Source of the DNA: JAUVDZ01 sp964346325 | GTDB taxonomy: Bacteria; Patescibacteriota; Gracilibacteria; UBA1369; PNNO01 | Length of the DNA: 24,419 nucleotides | Reading direction: 5' to 3' | Assembly (NCBI GenBank): GCA_964346325.1 | Contig: CAYFUK010000013.1 | Location: 1 to 24,419, forward strand | Part shown: positions 5,521 to 13,177 of the stretch, piece after piece | Layout of the letters: every line of letters begins with the position of its first letter | Numbering within the stretch: position 1 is the first letter of the stretch | Notes under the pieces: model-generated | The model's input: the letters and a program-made list of their open reading frames with translations, nothing else | Database searches by the model: none | What the model was told of the DNA's origin: nothing | Translations under genes and position numbers: made by a program

Positions 5521-8148
5521 GTGAAAGAAATAGCAAAAGCATATATTCCCAAAAACTATGAAGATGAAATCTATCGGGAATGGGAAAAAAGTAAAGTTTT
5601 CACTCCGGAAATTGATAAGAAGAAGAAGCCTTTTACAATTTCCATGCCTCCTCCCAACGCTACAGGTACTCTTCATTTGGGTCACGCAACTATGCTTGCC
5701 ATTGAAGATATAATGATCCGACACAAAAGAATGCGTGGATTTTCGGCATTATGGCTTCCCGGAACCGACCACGCTTCCATTGCAACTCAAAACAGAGTTG
5801 AAAAAAATTTAGCGGAAAAAGGAATCACAAGAGATGATCTGGGACGAAAAAAATTCTTAAAAGAGGTTGATAAATTTGTTGAAAATTCTCGTGACACAAT
5901 AAGAAATCAAATAAGAAAAATGGGCTCTTCATGTGACTGGAGCCGTGAAAGATTTACTTTGGACGAAGGTTTGACTAAAGCCGTAAGGACGGTTTTTAAA
6001 AAGATGTATGACGATGGTCTTATTTACAGAGGCAATCGAATTGTTAACTGGTGTCCCAGGTGTTCTTCAACACTTGCAGATGACGAAGTGGATTATAAAG
6101 AAGTTAACGAAAAATTATATTGGATTAAATACGGCCCGTTTAAGGTTGCAACCACCAGGCCCGAAACAATGCTCGGCGATACTGCGGTTGCGGTTAATCC
6201 CAATGATAAAAGATACAAAACCAATATAGGAGAAACATTTAAAATTCCATATCCTTTAGGTGAATTTGAAGTTAAAGCGGTGGCTGATAAAGCGGTTGAT
6301 AAAGAATTCGGTACGGGTGTGGTTAAAGTTACTCCCGCTCACAGTTTTACGGATTTTGAAATAGCTCGGCGTCATGATTTGCCTTCTAAATCAGTGATTG
6401 ATGAAGAGGGAAAGATGAAAGAAAACTGCGGTAAATATGCGGGTATGACTTCTTTGGAATGCAGAAAAGCCTATATTGAAGATTTAAAAGATATGAATTT
6501 GTTAGAAAAAGAAGAAGATTTTTTGCATAATTTATCTGTTTGTTACAGATGTAAAACACCTGTTGAACCTTTAATCAGCAAACAATGGTTTGTTGCAGTT
6601 GATAAACCCGTAATCAAACACGGCGATAAAAAGAGATCTTTAAAAGAACGTTCAATCGAAGTAGTAAAAAATGGTGAAATTGAAATCATACCTGAAAGAT
6701 TTAATAAAATATATTTTAATTGGATGGAAAACTTACATGATTGGTGTATTTCACGACAAATTTGGTATGGCCATCAAATTCCCGTTTGGTATTGCAGCGA
6801 TTGTGATGAAATAATTGTTGATGTGGATGAACCAAAAAATTGTTCAAAGTGTAACGGTGAAAATTTAAAACAGGATCCGGATACACTTGATACATGGTTT
6901 TCATCGGGATTATGGACTTTTTCCACACTGGGCTGGCCCGAAAAAACAGAAGATTTAAAATATTTTCATCCAACTTCTGTACTGGAAACAGGTTATGATA
7001 TTTTATTTTTCTGGATTGCAAGAATGATAATAATGACAAATTATGCATTGAATAAGGTGCCTTTTAAACAGGTTTATTTACATGGATTAATCAGAACGCG
7101 TGATGGTAAAAAAATGTCAAAATCAAGCCCGGAAACATGTATTGATCCTATAGATATGATTGAAAAATACGGAACCGATGCGTTGCGCTTAAGTATGGTA
7201 ATAGGTTCAACTCCGGGAAATGATCTACGGCTTTATGAGGAAAAAATAGCCGGATACAGAAATTTTGTTAATAAAATCTGGAATGCGGTTAGATTTTCTT
7301 TATTAAACATTGATGAGGAATCATTGGATGAAGATTTTAACCCTGATGAACATATAAAATCACCCGCAGATAAATGGATTCTTACAAAACTTCAATATCT
7401 TATTAAAGATATTACCGATGATATGGATGAATATAAATTCAGTGATGCGGGAAATAAAATTTATAATTACACATGGTGTGAACTTTGTGACTGGTATGTT
7501 GAATTCAGTAAAGGAGAACATCTTAATCCGAATGTTCTTATCTTTGTTATTAAGAATCTGCTTAAATTACTGCATCCTTTTATTCCTTTTGTTACCGAAG
7601 TTTTGTGGAAAGAATTGAATACGGACAAAATGCTTATTGAAGAAGAATGGCCCGAGTTTAATAAAGATTTGATTTTTATAGCTGATGTTGAAAACATGGA
7701 ACTTCTGCATCAGATAATTTGTGATATAAGAAGCGCCAGAGCCGAACATGCGGTAGAGCCTGTTAAACAAGTTCAAGCAGTTATATATGCCGGAAAATAC
7801 AAGGATTTTCTTGAAGCAAAACGAGAACCGTTAATGAGAATGGCAAGAATAGGCAAACTTGATATATTTGAAAAAGGAGAAAAAATAGATCGTGCGGTTG
7901 CATTATTGACTCCGCATTATGAAGTTTACTTACCTTTGCATGAACTTATTGATATTGATAAAGAAAAAGAAAGGTTAACCGGGGAATTGGATAATTTAAA
8001 GAATTTTGAAAATAAATTACTCGGGAAACTGGAAAATGAAGGATTTATTAAAGGCGCACCTGAAGAAGTTGTTATCAAGGAGAAAAAAAGGCTTCTTGAT
8101 ACACAAAAATCAATTAAAAAAATTAATGACAAATTAGCCGAATTGTAA
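5521..8148 (+). CDS. valS: Valyl-tRNA synthetase
   Basis: Class I synthetase, 875 residues, charging tRNA-Val with ATP and valine. The catalytic HIGH motif is HLGH at 52-55 after PPPNATG, and KMSKS is at 531-535. Between them is the CP1 editing domain (ATTRPETMLGDTAVAVNP near 210-227) that clears mischarged threonine. Cysteine pairs at 178/181 and 341/344, and at 425/428 and 441/444, look like two zinc sites. The end is a lysine- and glutamate-rich coiled coil (about 810-875), the usual ValRS C-terminal arm. The start is GTG: an in-frame TAA lies just upstream at 5512-5514, and the next Met (residue 42) falls inside the active-site block. No Shine-Dalgarno motif is present. Confidence 0.97.
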   Translation: MKEIAKAYIPKNYEDEIYREWEKSKVFTPEIDKKKKPFTISMPPPNATGTLHLGHATMLAIEDIMIRHKRMRGFSALWLPGTDHASIATQNRVEKNLAEKGITRDDLGRKKFLKEVDKFVENSRDTIRNQIRKMGSSCDWSRERFTLDEGLTKAVRTVFKKMYDDGLIYRGNRIVNWCPRCSSTLADDEVDYKEVNEKLYWIKYGPFKVATTRPETMLGDTAVAVNPNDKRYKTNIGETFKIPYPLGEFEVKAVADKAVDKEFGTGVVKVTPAHSFTDFEIARRHDLPSKSVIDEEGKMKENCGKYAGMTSLECRKAYIEDLKDMNLLEKEEDFLHNLSVCYRCKTPVEPLISKQWFVAVDKPVIKHGDKKRSLKERSIEVVKNGEIEIIPERFNKIYFNWMENLHDWCISRQIWYGHQIPVWYCSDCDEIIVDVDEPKNCSKCNGENLKQDPDTLDTWFSSGLWTFSTLGWPEKTEDLKYFHPTSVLETGYDILFFWIARMIIMTNYALNKVPFKQVYLHGLIRTRDGKKMSKSSPETCIDPIDMIEKYGTDALRLSMVIGSTPGNDLRLYEEKIAGYRNFVNKIWNAVRFSLLNIDEESLDEDFNPDEHIKSPADKWILTKLQYLIKDITDDMDEYKFSDAGNKIYNYTWCELCDWYVEFSKGEHLNPNVLIFVIKNLLKLLHPFIPFVTEVLWKELNTDKMLIEEEWPEFNKDLIFIADVENMELLHQIICDIRSARAEHAVEPVKQVQAVIYAGKYKDFLEAKREPLMRMARIGKLDIFEKGEKIDRAVALLTPHYEVYLPLHELIDIDKEKERLTGELDNLKNFENKLLGKLENEGFIKGAPEEVVIKEKKRLLDTQKSIKKINDKLAEL

Positions 8149-8154
8149 AAAGTA

Positions 8155-8163
8155 TGGTATAAT
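8155..8163 (+). promoter_or_regulatory. Extended -10 promoter of the TPR-like gene
   Basis: TGG followed by TATAAT (8158-8163) is an extended -10 element with a perfect hexamer. No good -35 box is seen. It starts just after the valS stop, and the leader to the ATG at 8189 would be about 19 bases. Confidence 0.55.
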
Positions 8164-8188
8164 ATATTGAAATAAAAATTAAAACCAA

Positions 8189-9106
8189 ATGAGTGAAAAA
8201 TTTGAAGGCTTAAAACAAATTGAAAGTTTAATAGCAGCGGATAAGCTTAATGAGGCTTATAATCTTTGTAATAAACTTTTATTGAATTTTCCCGATAGTG
8301 TTAGGGTTAAAAGACTCAAAGCCAAAGTGGAAAAATTGGTATTCAAAAAGAATCTTAATCTTGTTAAAGATGATCTGAAAAAATTACAACCTTTATGGAA
8401 ACAGCGGAAATATTCCGAAATAATAAATAAATTAAAAGAACTTCAAAAATACGTTCCCGGTTATGCTCCTTTACAAAAACAACTTCAAAAAGCCCAAAAA
8501 CTGCTTCTCAAACAAAAATCCCACAAGCAAAAAGATGTGCTTGCCCGCTATATGTCCAAAGCAGAGGAATACATGAATAAAGAAAATTATAAGGATGCAA
8601 TAACAACTTTAAAGCGGGTGCTACTTAAACTTCCGGATCATGAACCGGCTAAGCGGTTACTTAAGCAGGCGCGTGATTTATATATTGATCAACAGATTAA
8701 AGAAAGAGATTTTTTGTTAAAAAGTGATAAATTTGATGAAATAGCGGCATTTATAAAACACCTTAAAACTGTAGACCCTAATTCTTCAAAAATTTCATCA
8801 TTAATAAGAAAGCTGTCGAAACGTGAAAAAATGGCTCGAAAATTCAAAAAAATGGATTTTACTTACAAATCATATGAGGAATTATTCACTTTATACCAAA
8901 ATCAAAAATATCAGGAATGTATTAAAGGACTCAAAGAATTGATTTCTATGGAAAAAGACAATTTTAAAGCTTTGGAACTTTTGAAATCGGCAAGAAAAAA
9001 ATTTGATAAACAGCTTACCAAAGAAGTTTATAAAAAAATAAAAAATCTTCAGAAAAGATTCAAAAAGCAAAAGAAACAAATGCCGAAAGAATTTATTCGT
9101 TTATAA
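8189..9106 (+). CDS. TPR-like helical repeat protein, lysine-rich
   Basis: 305 residues, all predicted helical, very rich in Lys. At least four TPR-like helical hairpins can be seen: about 4-50 (LNEAYNLCNKLLLNFPDS), 66-107 (YSEIINKLKELQKYVPGY), 120-165 (YKDAITTLKRVLLKLPDHEP) and 233-272 (YQECIKGLKELISMEKDN). The A-helix/B-helix pattern with a Pro or Asp turn is typical. No signal peptide or membrane segment is seen, so it is probably a cytoplasmic scaffold; the strong positive charge could favour nucleic-acid or membrane contact, which is inference. It has its own extended -10 box after valS. Its stop directly abuts the stop of the convergent sigma4/HARE-HTH paralogue, with no base between. 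Confidence 0.75.
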   Translation: MSEKFEGLKQIESLIAADKLNEAYNLCNKLLLNFPDSVRVKRLKAKVEKLVFKKNLNLVKDDLKKLQPLWKQRKYSEIINKLKELQKYVPGYAPLQKQLQKAQKLLLKQKSHKQKDVLARYMSKAEEYMNKENYKDAITTLKRVLLKLPDHEPAKRLLKQARDLYIDQQIKERDFLLKSDKFDEIAAFIKHLKTVDPNSSKISSLIRKLSKREKMARKFKKMDFTYKSYEELFTLYQNQKYQECIKGLKELISMEKDNFKALELLKSARKKFDKQLTKEVYKKIKNLQKRFKKQKKQMPKEFIRL

Positions 9107-10177
9107 TTATTTCTTGTTTGACAGTTTGTATTGTTCACGACCGACTCTTTCGAATTGCTTCTTGTTCTTAAGATTAAGAATAATTGTTATTTTCTTAACC
9201 TGTCGCTGTTCCAACACGTGATTGATAATTTTATCCTGAGACTTGGCCTTACCGTCTTTTAAAATGTCCGTGATTATTTCCGCAACAGTGCCTTCTTTAA
9301 ATCCCCATTCTTTAAGTGCGTAAATTCCGCGTCCAATAAGTACAAATTGATCGTGTCTGATTAATTCGTTGTGAACGGCCTGAAGATTTATTCTTTTATT
9401 ATCAAATTTAAGTTCCGTTATTCGGTTTACGATATCAATAAAATGCAACGGTTTTTTATTCCTGTTTAAAACATAGTAAATTTTGTCTCTCAGAGTTCTT
9501 GGGTTGATATGTCGCCATGTTGCGAGGCCGATGCCGTTTTCTACCGGCTTAAGCCTTTTATCAAGAGTGAATATTGAAATAACCTGTTGAAGTTTGGTTG
9601 CATCAAGTTCTTTAAAATGTTTTTTAAGGTCATCAAAAATTTTGCTGTTTGAAAGTATGTCGGTTTTTTTATTCAGTATATTTATAGTTTTTTGTGTTAT
9701 CTGTTTTATATCGCCATCATTTATATCCGTGAATTTAATATAAGGATGATAATTTATGGTATTGGGAATTTTTTCAAGTTCTTTATCCAAAGAAAGTGAA
9801 AGATTTATGGCATTCCTGTTAACTTCAACATCACTTTTATCAAGTAAATTTATTAAAGCCGAGAATAAATTTTCATCTGTCATTATTCCTCCGTTTTCTT
9901 TTAAAAGATTTTTTATAAATTCATTTAATTGCTGAAGCTCTGTGTTTCCTACATTACGTTGAAGTTTAGTTAATGCGTTTTTTTCGATTTGTCTTATTCG
10001 TTCCCTTGTAACATTAAAATGTTTACCTATTTCTTCCAATGTAGCCCGGTGAGTGTTATCCAAATTGAATCGTCTTTTAATAACGTGTTTTTCCTTCTGT
10101 GATAAAAGAATAAGCAAATCTTGTACAATTTTTTGAGCATTTTGAAATGTTTTGACCGGCGTTTGAGACATGTCCAT
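9107..10177 (-). CDS. Sigma-70 region 4-like / HARE-HTH DNA-binding protein, paralogue 2
   Basis: 356 residues, with the same order and nearly the same length as the protein at 1437-2516. The sigma-70 region-4 helix-turn-helix lies in the first 80 residues (LLSQKEKHVIKRRFNL, then TLEEIG and VTRERIRQIE). The HARE-HTH domain has HINPRTLRDK, HFIDIVNRI, AVHNELIRHDQFVLIGRG and YALKEWGFKEGTVAEI, and a diverged C-terminal copy ends VGREQYKL. The first HARE-HTH is the best-conserved part between the two; the middle (about 90-215) has diverged strongly. No region 2. A TATAAT promoter with a palindrome lies 58 bases upstream of the start. The likely role is a transcription factor; what distinguishes it from paralogue 1 is unknown. 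Confidence 0.85.
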   Translation of the reverse strand: MDMSQTPVKTFQNAQKIVQDLLILLSQKEKHVIKRRFNLDNTHRATLEEIGKHFNVTRERIRQIEKNALTKLQRNVGNTELQQLNEFIKNLLKENGGIMTDENLFSALINLLDKSDVEVNRNAINLSLSLDKELEKIPNTINYHPYIKFTDINDGDIKQITQKTINILNKKTDILSNSKIFDDLKKHFKELDATKLQQVISIFTLDKRLKPVENGIGLATWRHINPRTLRDKIYYVLNRNKKPLHFIDIVNRITELKFDNKRINLQAVHNELIRHDQFVLIGRGIYALKEWGFKEGTVAEIITDILKDGKAKSQDKIINHVLEQRQVKKITIILNLKNKKQFERVGREQYKLSNKK

Positions 10178-10232
10178 ATCTTAAATAAAATTAAATAATA
10201 AATTATGAATATATCAAGTTTGGATTCACTTA

Positions 10233-10264
10233 ACTATTATAGTTTAATAGAAAATTAAGGTGAA
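10233..10264 (-). promoter_or_regulatory. Promoter of paralogue 2 with palindrome over the -10 box
   Basis: On the minus strand TTCACC (10259-10264), 17 bases, TATAAT (10236-10241). The -10 sits inside the 13-base perfect palindrome AACTATTATAGTT (10233-10245). The start would be near 10229, leaving a leader of about 52 bases. Confidence 0.55.
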
Positions 10265-10275
10265 GAATTTAGGGT

Positions 10276-10989
10276 TTACTTATTGCTCGCTTGTTGTATC
10301 ACTCGAGAAAATGGTTTTGAATGTAGAATATAGCCGCTACAGTAAACCGTTTCAATAAGTTTGTATTTTTCGCTATAATCAATTTTTTTTCTTAATGAAT
10401 TTATATGGACATCGACTGTATTAGTAATAAAATAGGCATTTCGGTCCCAAACATTTTCCAGAATCAATTGCCTTGATAATAATGTGTCTGTGTTTCTCAT
10501 TAAGAATTCCAAAAGTTGAAATTCTTTGTTTCTTAAAAATTGTTTTTTCCCGAATCTCTCAACTTCTCTTCTGTTAATATTTAAATTAATGTCAAATACT
10601 TTAATAATAGATTCTTTTTTAATTTCAAATTTTCTGTTCAGTATTTTTTTAATTTCATATGCCAGGTATCTTGTTGGAACATCCGTGGGATAAACATATT
10701 TTGTTGATATTTCAAGTATATCTGTTTCTGAATTTTGAAATTTGTTAATTAAAAGAAAAACCGGTTTATTAAAATTTATTTTATTTATAACCTCAAATAT
10801 TTTTTTATTTAAAGAAGAATTCACACTTAATTTTAAAATAATGCAATCATAATCTTTATATAAAAGTTCCTGTTCATAATTTTCATGAGTTGATCTGCAT
10901 TCAGTTATAATATTTTCACATTTTAAATTGCGACATAATAGTTCGGAAATCAGTTTGTTTTCGGAAATTACTAGAGCATGCATAGGCAT
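10276..10989 (-). CDS. OmpR/PhoB-type response regulator with degenerate receiver domain
   Basis: 237 residues. The C-terminal half (about 130-225) is a clear winged-helix transcriptional regulator: FLRNKEFQLLEFLMRN, LSRQLILENVW, TVDVHINSLRKKI and the wing YCSGYIL. The N-terminal 115 residues have the spacing of a receiver domain, but the key residues are gone: the acidic pair after strand 1 is SE (9-10), the phospho-acceptor Asp in the IILK segment is Lys53, and the conserved Lys-Pro before the last helix reads YP (100-101). Phosphorylation is therefore unlikely, and it probably acts as an atypical regulator controlled by ligand, partner or level. No histidine kinase gene is adjacent. The start codon follows directly on the stop of a small upstream ORF. 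M3 is a possible alternative start. Confidence 0.85.
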   Translation of the reverse strand: MPMHALVISENKLISELLCRNLKCENIITECRSTHENYEQELLYKDYDCIILKLSVNSSLNKKIFEVINKINFNKPVFLLINKFQNSETDILEISTKYVYPTDVPTRYLAYEIKKILNRKFEIKKESIIKVFDINLNINRREVERFGKKQFLRNKEFQLLEFLMRNTDTLLSRQLILENVWDRNAYFITNTVDVHINSLRKKIDYSEKYKLIETVYCSGYILHSKPFSRVIQQASNK

Positions 10990-11166
10990 TCAGTCAAATA
11001 CGATGGAGATGTAATATATAGTAATTTGATTTCCGGATAAAGGTCCTTTCACGGAATTCGCTTTAAGTAGAGCAAATTCGCGTATATTTCCTGTTGTATA
11101 ATTTTCAACAACACCTTTAAATTTTGTTTGAAATTCATTAAAATCAATATACTTATTCTTAATCAT
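10990..11166 (-). CDS. Possible small hypothetical protein upstream of the response regulator
   Basis: A 58-residue frame (MIKNKYIDFNEF... to IYYISIVFD) whose TGA immediately precedes the ATG of the response regulator, which would suit translational coupling. Codon use resembles the neighbours. It is not recognised and has no motif. Its start is only 6 bases from the divergent DUF3467 start, and a TATGAT box on this strand (11162-11167) would start transcripts inside it. It may instead be the leader of the regulator gene. The frame extends to an ATG at 11193, which would overlap the DUF3467 gene. Confidence 0.3.
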   Translation of the reverse strand: MIKNKYIDFNEFQTKFKGVVENYTTGNIREFALLKANSVKGPLSGNQITIYYISIVFD

Positions 11167-11172
11167 ATCAAT

Positions 11173-11436
11173 ATGAATGATGAAAAAAAGCAAAAGCTTC
11201 AGGTGAAATATGATGCATCAATGGAAGCCGGTGTTTTTAGCAATGCTGTTTCCGTAAGTACGAATCGTAATGAAATGATAATTGATTTTGGTTATATATT
11301 GCCAAATGTCAATCCATCAACAATCAAGATAATCAGTCGTGTAAATATAACGCAGCGCACCGCGGAAAGTTTTTTGAAGGTTCTCTCGAACGCGGTTTTG
11401 GATATGAAAAATAAGCAGGATAAAAAAGAAGAATAA
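11173..11436 (+). CDS. DUF3467 family protein
   Basis: 87 residues. The pattern matches the small DUF3467 family: a lysine-rich start followed by LQVKYD, a G-V-F-S-N-A block, EMIIDFGYILP, then KIISRVNIT and a C-terminal helix (AESFLKVLSNAVLDM). Function unknown; the proteins are cytoplasmic and widespread in bacteria. I chose the ATG at 11173 because the family begins close to the KLQVKYD segment; the frame is open to an ATG at 11128, but the extra 15 residues are hydrophobic and overlap the opposite ORF. No Shine-Dalgarno motif is seen. dtd remnants begin about 35 bases after its stop. Confidence 0.85.
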   Translation: MNDEKKQKLQVKYDASMEAGVFSNAVSVSTNRNEMIIDFGYILPNVNPSTIKIISRVNITQRTAESFLKVLSNAVLDMKNKQDKKEE

Positions 11437-11469
11437 GCGGAAGTAATAATAAACAATAATTTAAAATCC

Positions 11470-11654
11470 CGAATCAATAAAAATGATAATGATACCAGGG
11501 GAGATATCAAGTACCTTGTAGATAAAATAGCGAATTTGTGAACCATTTTAAAAGTACCTAACTTAAAGTCAAAACAGGCGAATTTGGAGCAATGATGCAG
11601 GTAGAGCTTGTTAACGACGGACCCGTTACTTTTATGATAGAAAGTAAAAAATAA
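11470..11654 (+). pseudogene. dtd: Decayed remnant of D-aminoacyl-tRNA deacylase
   Basis: Two pieces of Dtd survive in different frames. Frame 1 (11470-11541) gives NDNDTRGDIKYLVDKIANL then TGA, matching the family segment that normally continues into LRIF. Frame 3 (11562-11654) gives LKVKTGEFGAMM followed by QVELVNDGPVTFM and ends ESKK-TAA; the NDGPVT block is the conserved C-terminal active-site motif of Dtd. Only about 20 bases separate the pieces, whereas an intact enzyme of about 150 residues has roughly 50-60 residues there, including the SQFTL motif, and the first ~45 residues are also missing. No start codon fits. The remnant lies between the DUF3467 gene and glyS. The enzyme clears D-amino acids, and glycine mischarged on tRNA-Ala. 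The identification rests on motifs recognised by eye. Confidence 0.8.
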
Positions 11655-11717
11655 TAGGCTTCACATGGCACCTTGCTTTTTGATATCATTCAATTTGAAA
11701 TTTTAACTATATAAAAG

Positions 11718-13097
11718 ATGGATTCACAAAATGATCTAATGGATAAGGTTGTTTCTTTATGCAAAAGAAGAGGATTTGTTTTTCAGGGATCCGACATCTA
11801 CGGCGGTTTAGCTAACACATGGGATTTAGGACCTTTGGGTGCAGAATTAAAAAATAATATTTTAAAAGAGTGGTGGAAGTTCTTTGTACATACCAGAAAA
11901 GAAATAGTGGGTATTGATTCAGCTATTTTTATGAATCCCAGAGTCTGGCGCGCTTCCGGTCATGTTGAGAATTTTAATGATGCACAGGTGGATTGTAAAA
12001 ATTGCAAAAAGCGTCATCGGGCAGATCATTTAATTGAAGATGCCCTTGATGATATAAAAGTTGAAGGACTAAGCACTGAAGATCTTGGAAAACTGATAGA
12101 AGAAAATGAAATAAAATGTCCGGATTGCGGTGCAAAGGACTTTACTGAAGTACGAACTTTCAATCTTTTATTTCAAACAAATATCGGACCTGTGGCAACA
12201 GACTCTGAGCCTGTTTATTTAAGGGGAGAAATAGCACAGGGAATGTTTACCAATTTTAGAAATATCCTTGATACAATGCGAAAAAAATTACCTTTTGGTA
12301 TAGCAAGCGCCGGTAAAGCATTCAGAAACGAAATAACACCCGGAAATTTTATATTCAGAACACTTGAATTTGATTTAATGGAATTCGAATATTTTATCAG
12401 GGAGTCCGAATGGGAGGAGAAATTTGATTATTGGCTTGACGAAATGAATAAATGGCTTGATGTTCTGGGCATTTCAAAAGATAAAATAAGAGTACGTGAA
12501 CACACAAAAGATGAATTGTCTCATTATTCAAAAAGAACGGTAGATATTGAATATAATACACCTTTCGGATGGAAAGAATTATACGGCCTGGCCTACAGAA
12601 CAGATTTCGATCTGAAGAATCATCAGCAAATGAGCGGAAAGGATATGACTTATTTTGATCAGCAAACCGGAGAAAAATTTATACCTCATGTAATTGAACC
12701 GACTTTTGGTTTGAGCCGCACTATACTTATGATATTGCTTGATTCCTATACCGAAGAAGAAATTGAGGGTGAAAAAAGAGTTGTTCTTAAATTAAAACCA
12801 CAATTTGCCGCTTATAAAGCAGCTGTTTTGCCATTAATGAAAAAACCGGAATTACTGAATAAAGCCGATGATATATTTGATCTGCTTAAAAACAAATATG
12901 CCCTGGATTTTGATATTACCGGCAGTATAGGCAAAAGGTACCGAAGACAAGACGAAATAGGAACTCCATTTGCCATAACCGTCGATTATAAAACTTTGGA
13001 AGATGAATCGGTTACAGTACGTGATCGTGACACATTAAAACAGGATAGAGTTAAAATCGATCAATTGAACGAATATCTGGAAAATAAATTACAATAG
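11718..13097 (+). CDS. glyS: Glycyl-tRNA synthetase, single-chain class II type
   Basis: 459 residues, the alpha2 (archaeal/eukaryotic-like) GlyRS rather than the two-subunit GlyQ/GlyS form. The N-terminus has RRGFVFQGSDIYGGLANTWD and the motif 1 region. A zinc-knuckle-like set of cysteines lies at C93/C96 and C134/C137. Motif 2 is FRNEITPGNFIFRTLEFDLM (about 203-222), and motif 3 starts at about residue 330 (EPTFGLSRTIL). The last ~100 residues are the anticodon-binding domain (AVLPLMKK, then TPFAITVD and TVRDRDT). No Shine-Dalgarno motif; the leader is AT-rich, and a convincing promoter is not seen apart from TTGATA at 11680-11685. dtd remnants lie 63 bases upstream. A hairpin follows at 13120-13139. 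Confidence 0.96.
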   Translation: MDSQNDLMDKVVSLCKRRGFVFQGSDIYGGLANTWDLGPLGAELKNNILKEWWKFFVHTRKEIVGIDSAIFMNPRVWRASGHVENFNDAQVDCKNCKKRHRADHLIEDALDDIKVEGLSTEDLGKLIEENEIKCPDCGAKDFTEVRTFNLLFQTNIGPVATDSEPVYLRGEIAQGMFTNFRNILDTMRKKLPFGIASAGKAFRNEITPGNFIFRTLEFDLMEFEYFIRESEWEEKFDYWLDEMNKWLDVLGISKDKIRVREHTKDELSHYSKRTVDIEYNTPFGWKELYGLAYRTDFDLKNHQQMSGKDMTYFDQQTGEKFIPHVIEPTFGLSRTILMILLDSYTEEEIEGEKRVVLKLKPQFAAYKAAVLPLMKKPELLNKADDIFDLLKNKYALDFDITGSIGKRYRRQDEIGTPFAITVDYKTLEDESVTVRDRDTLKQDRVKIDQLNEYLENKLQ

Positions 13098-13119
13098 TTT
13101 TTAGAAATATTGAAACCCC

Positions 13120-13139
13120 GAGGAAATTGATATTTCCTC
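13120..13139. promoter_or_regulatory. Perfect hairpin between glyS and the ATPase gene
   Basis: GAGGAAAT (13120-13127) and ATTTCCTC (13132-13139) form a perfect 8-bp stem around TGAT. The following tract is only TTATTTG, so it is a weak terminator at best. The loop carries the -35 box of the next promoter, so it may instead be an operator. Confidence 0.5.
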
Positions 13140-13155
13140 TTATTTGTGCTAAAAT
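13127..13155 (+). promoter_or_regulatory. Promoter of the TraD-like ATPase gene
   Basis: TTGATA (13127-13132), 17 bases, TAAAAT (13150-13155), with TGC just before the -10, making it extended. The start would be near 13162, about 16 bases before the ATG. Confidence 0.7.
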
Positions 13156-13177
13156 AGTAAGAAAATAAAAATAAAAA

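Noticed and set aside
11128..11172. Longer DUF3467 start at 11128
   Set aside because: The extra residues are hydrophobic and outside the family's usual length.
11680..11713. glyS promoter (TTGATA with TAACTA or TATATA)
   Set aside because: Spacing is 18 or 22 bases and the -10 candidates are poor or would start the message inside the gene; not listed as a feature.
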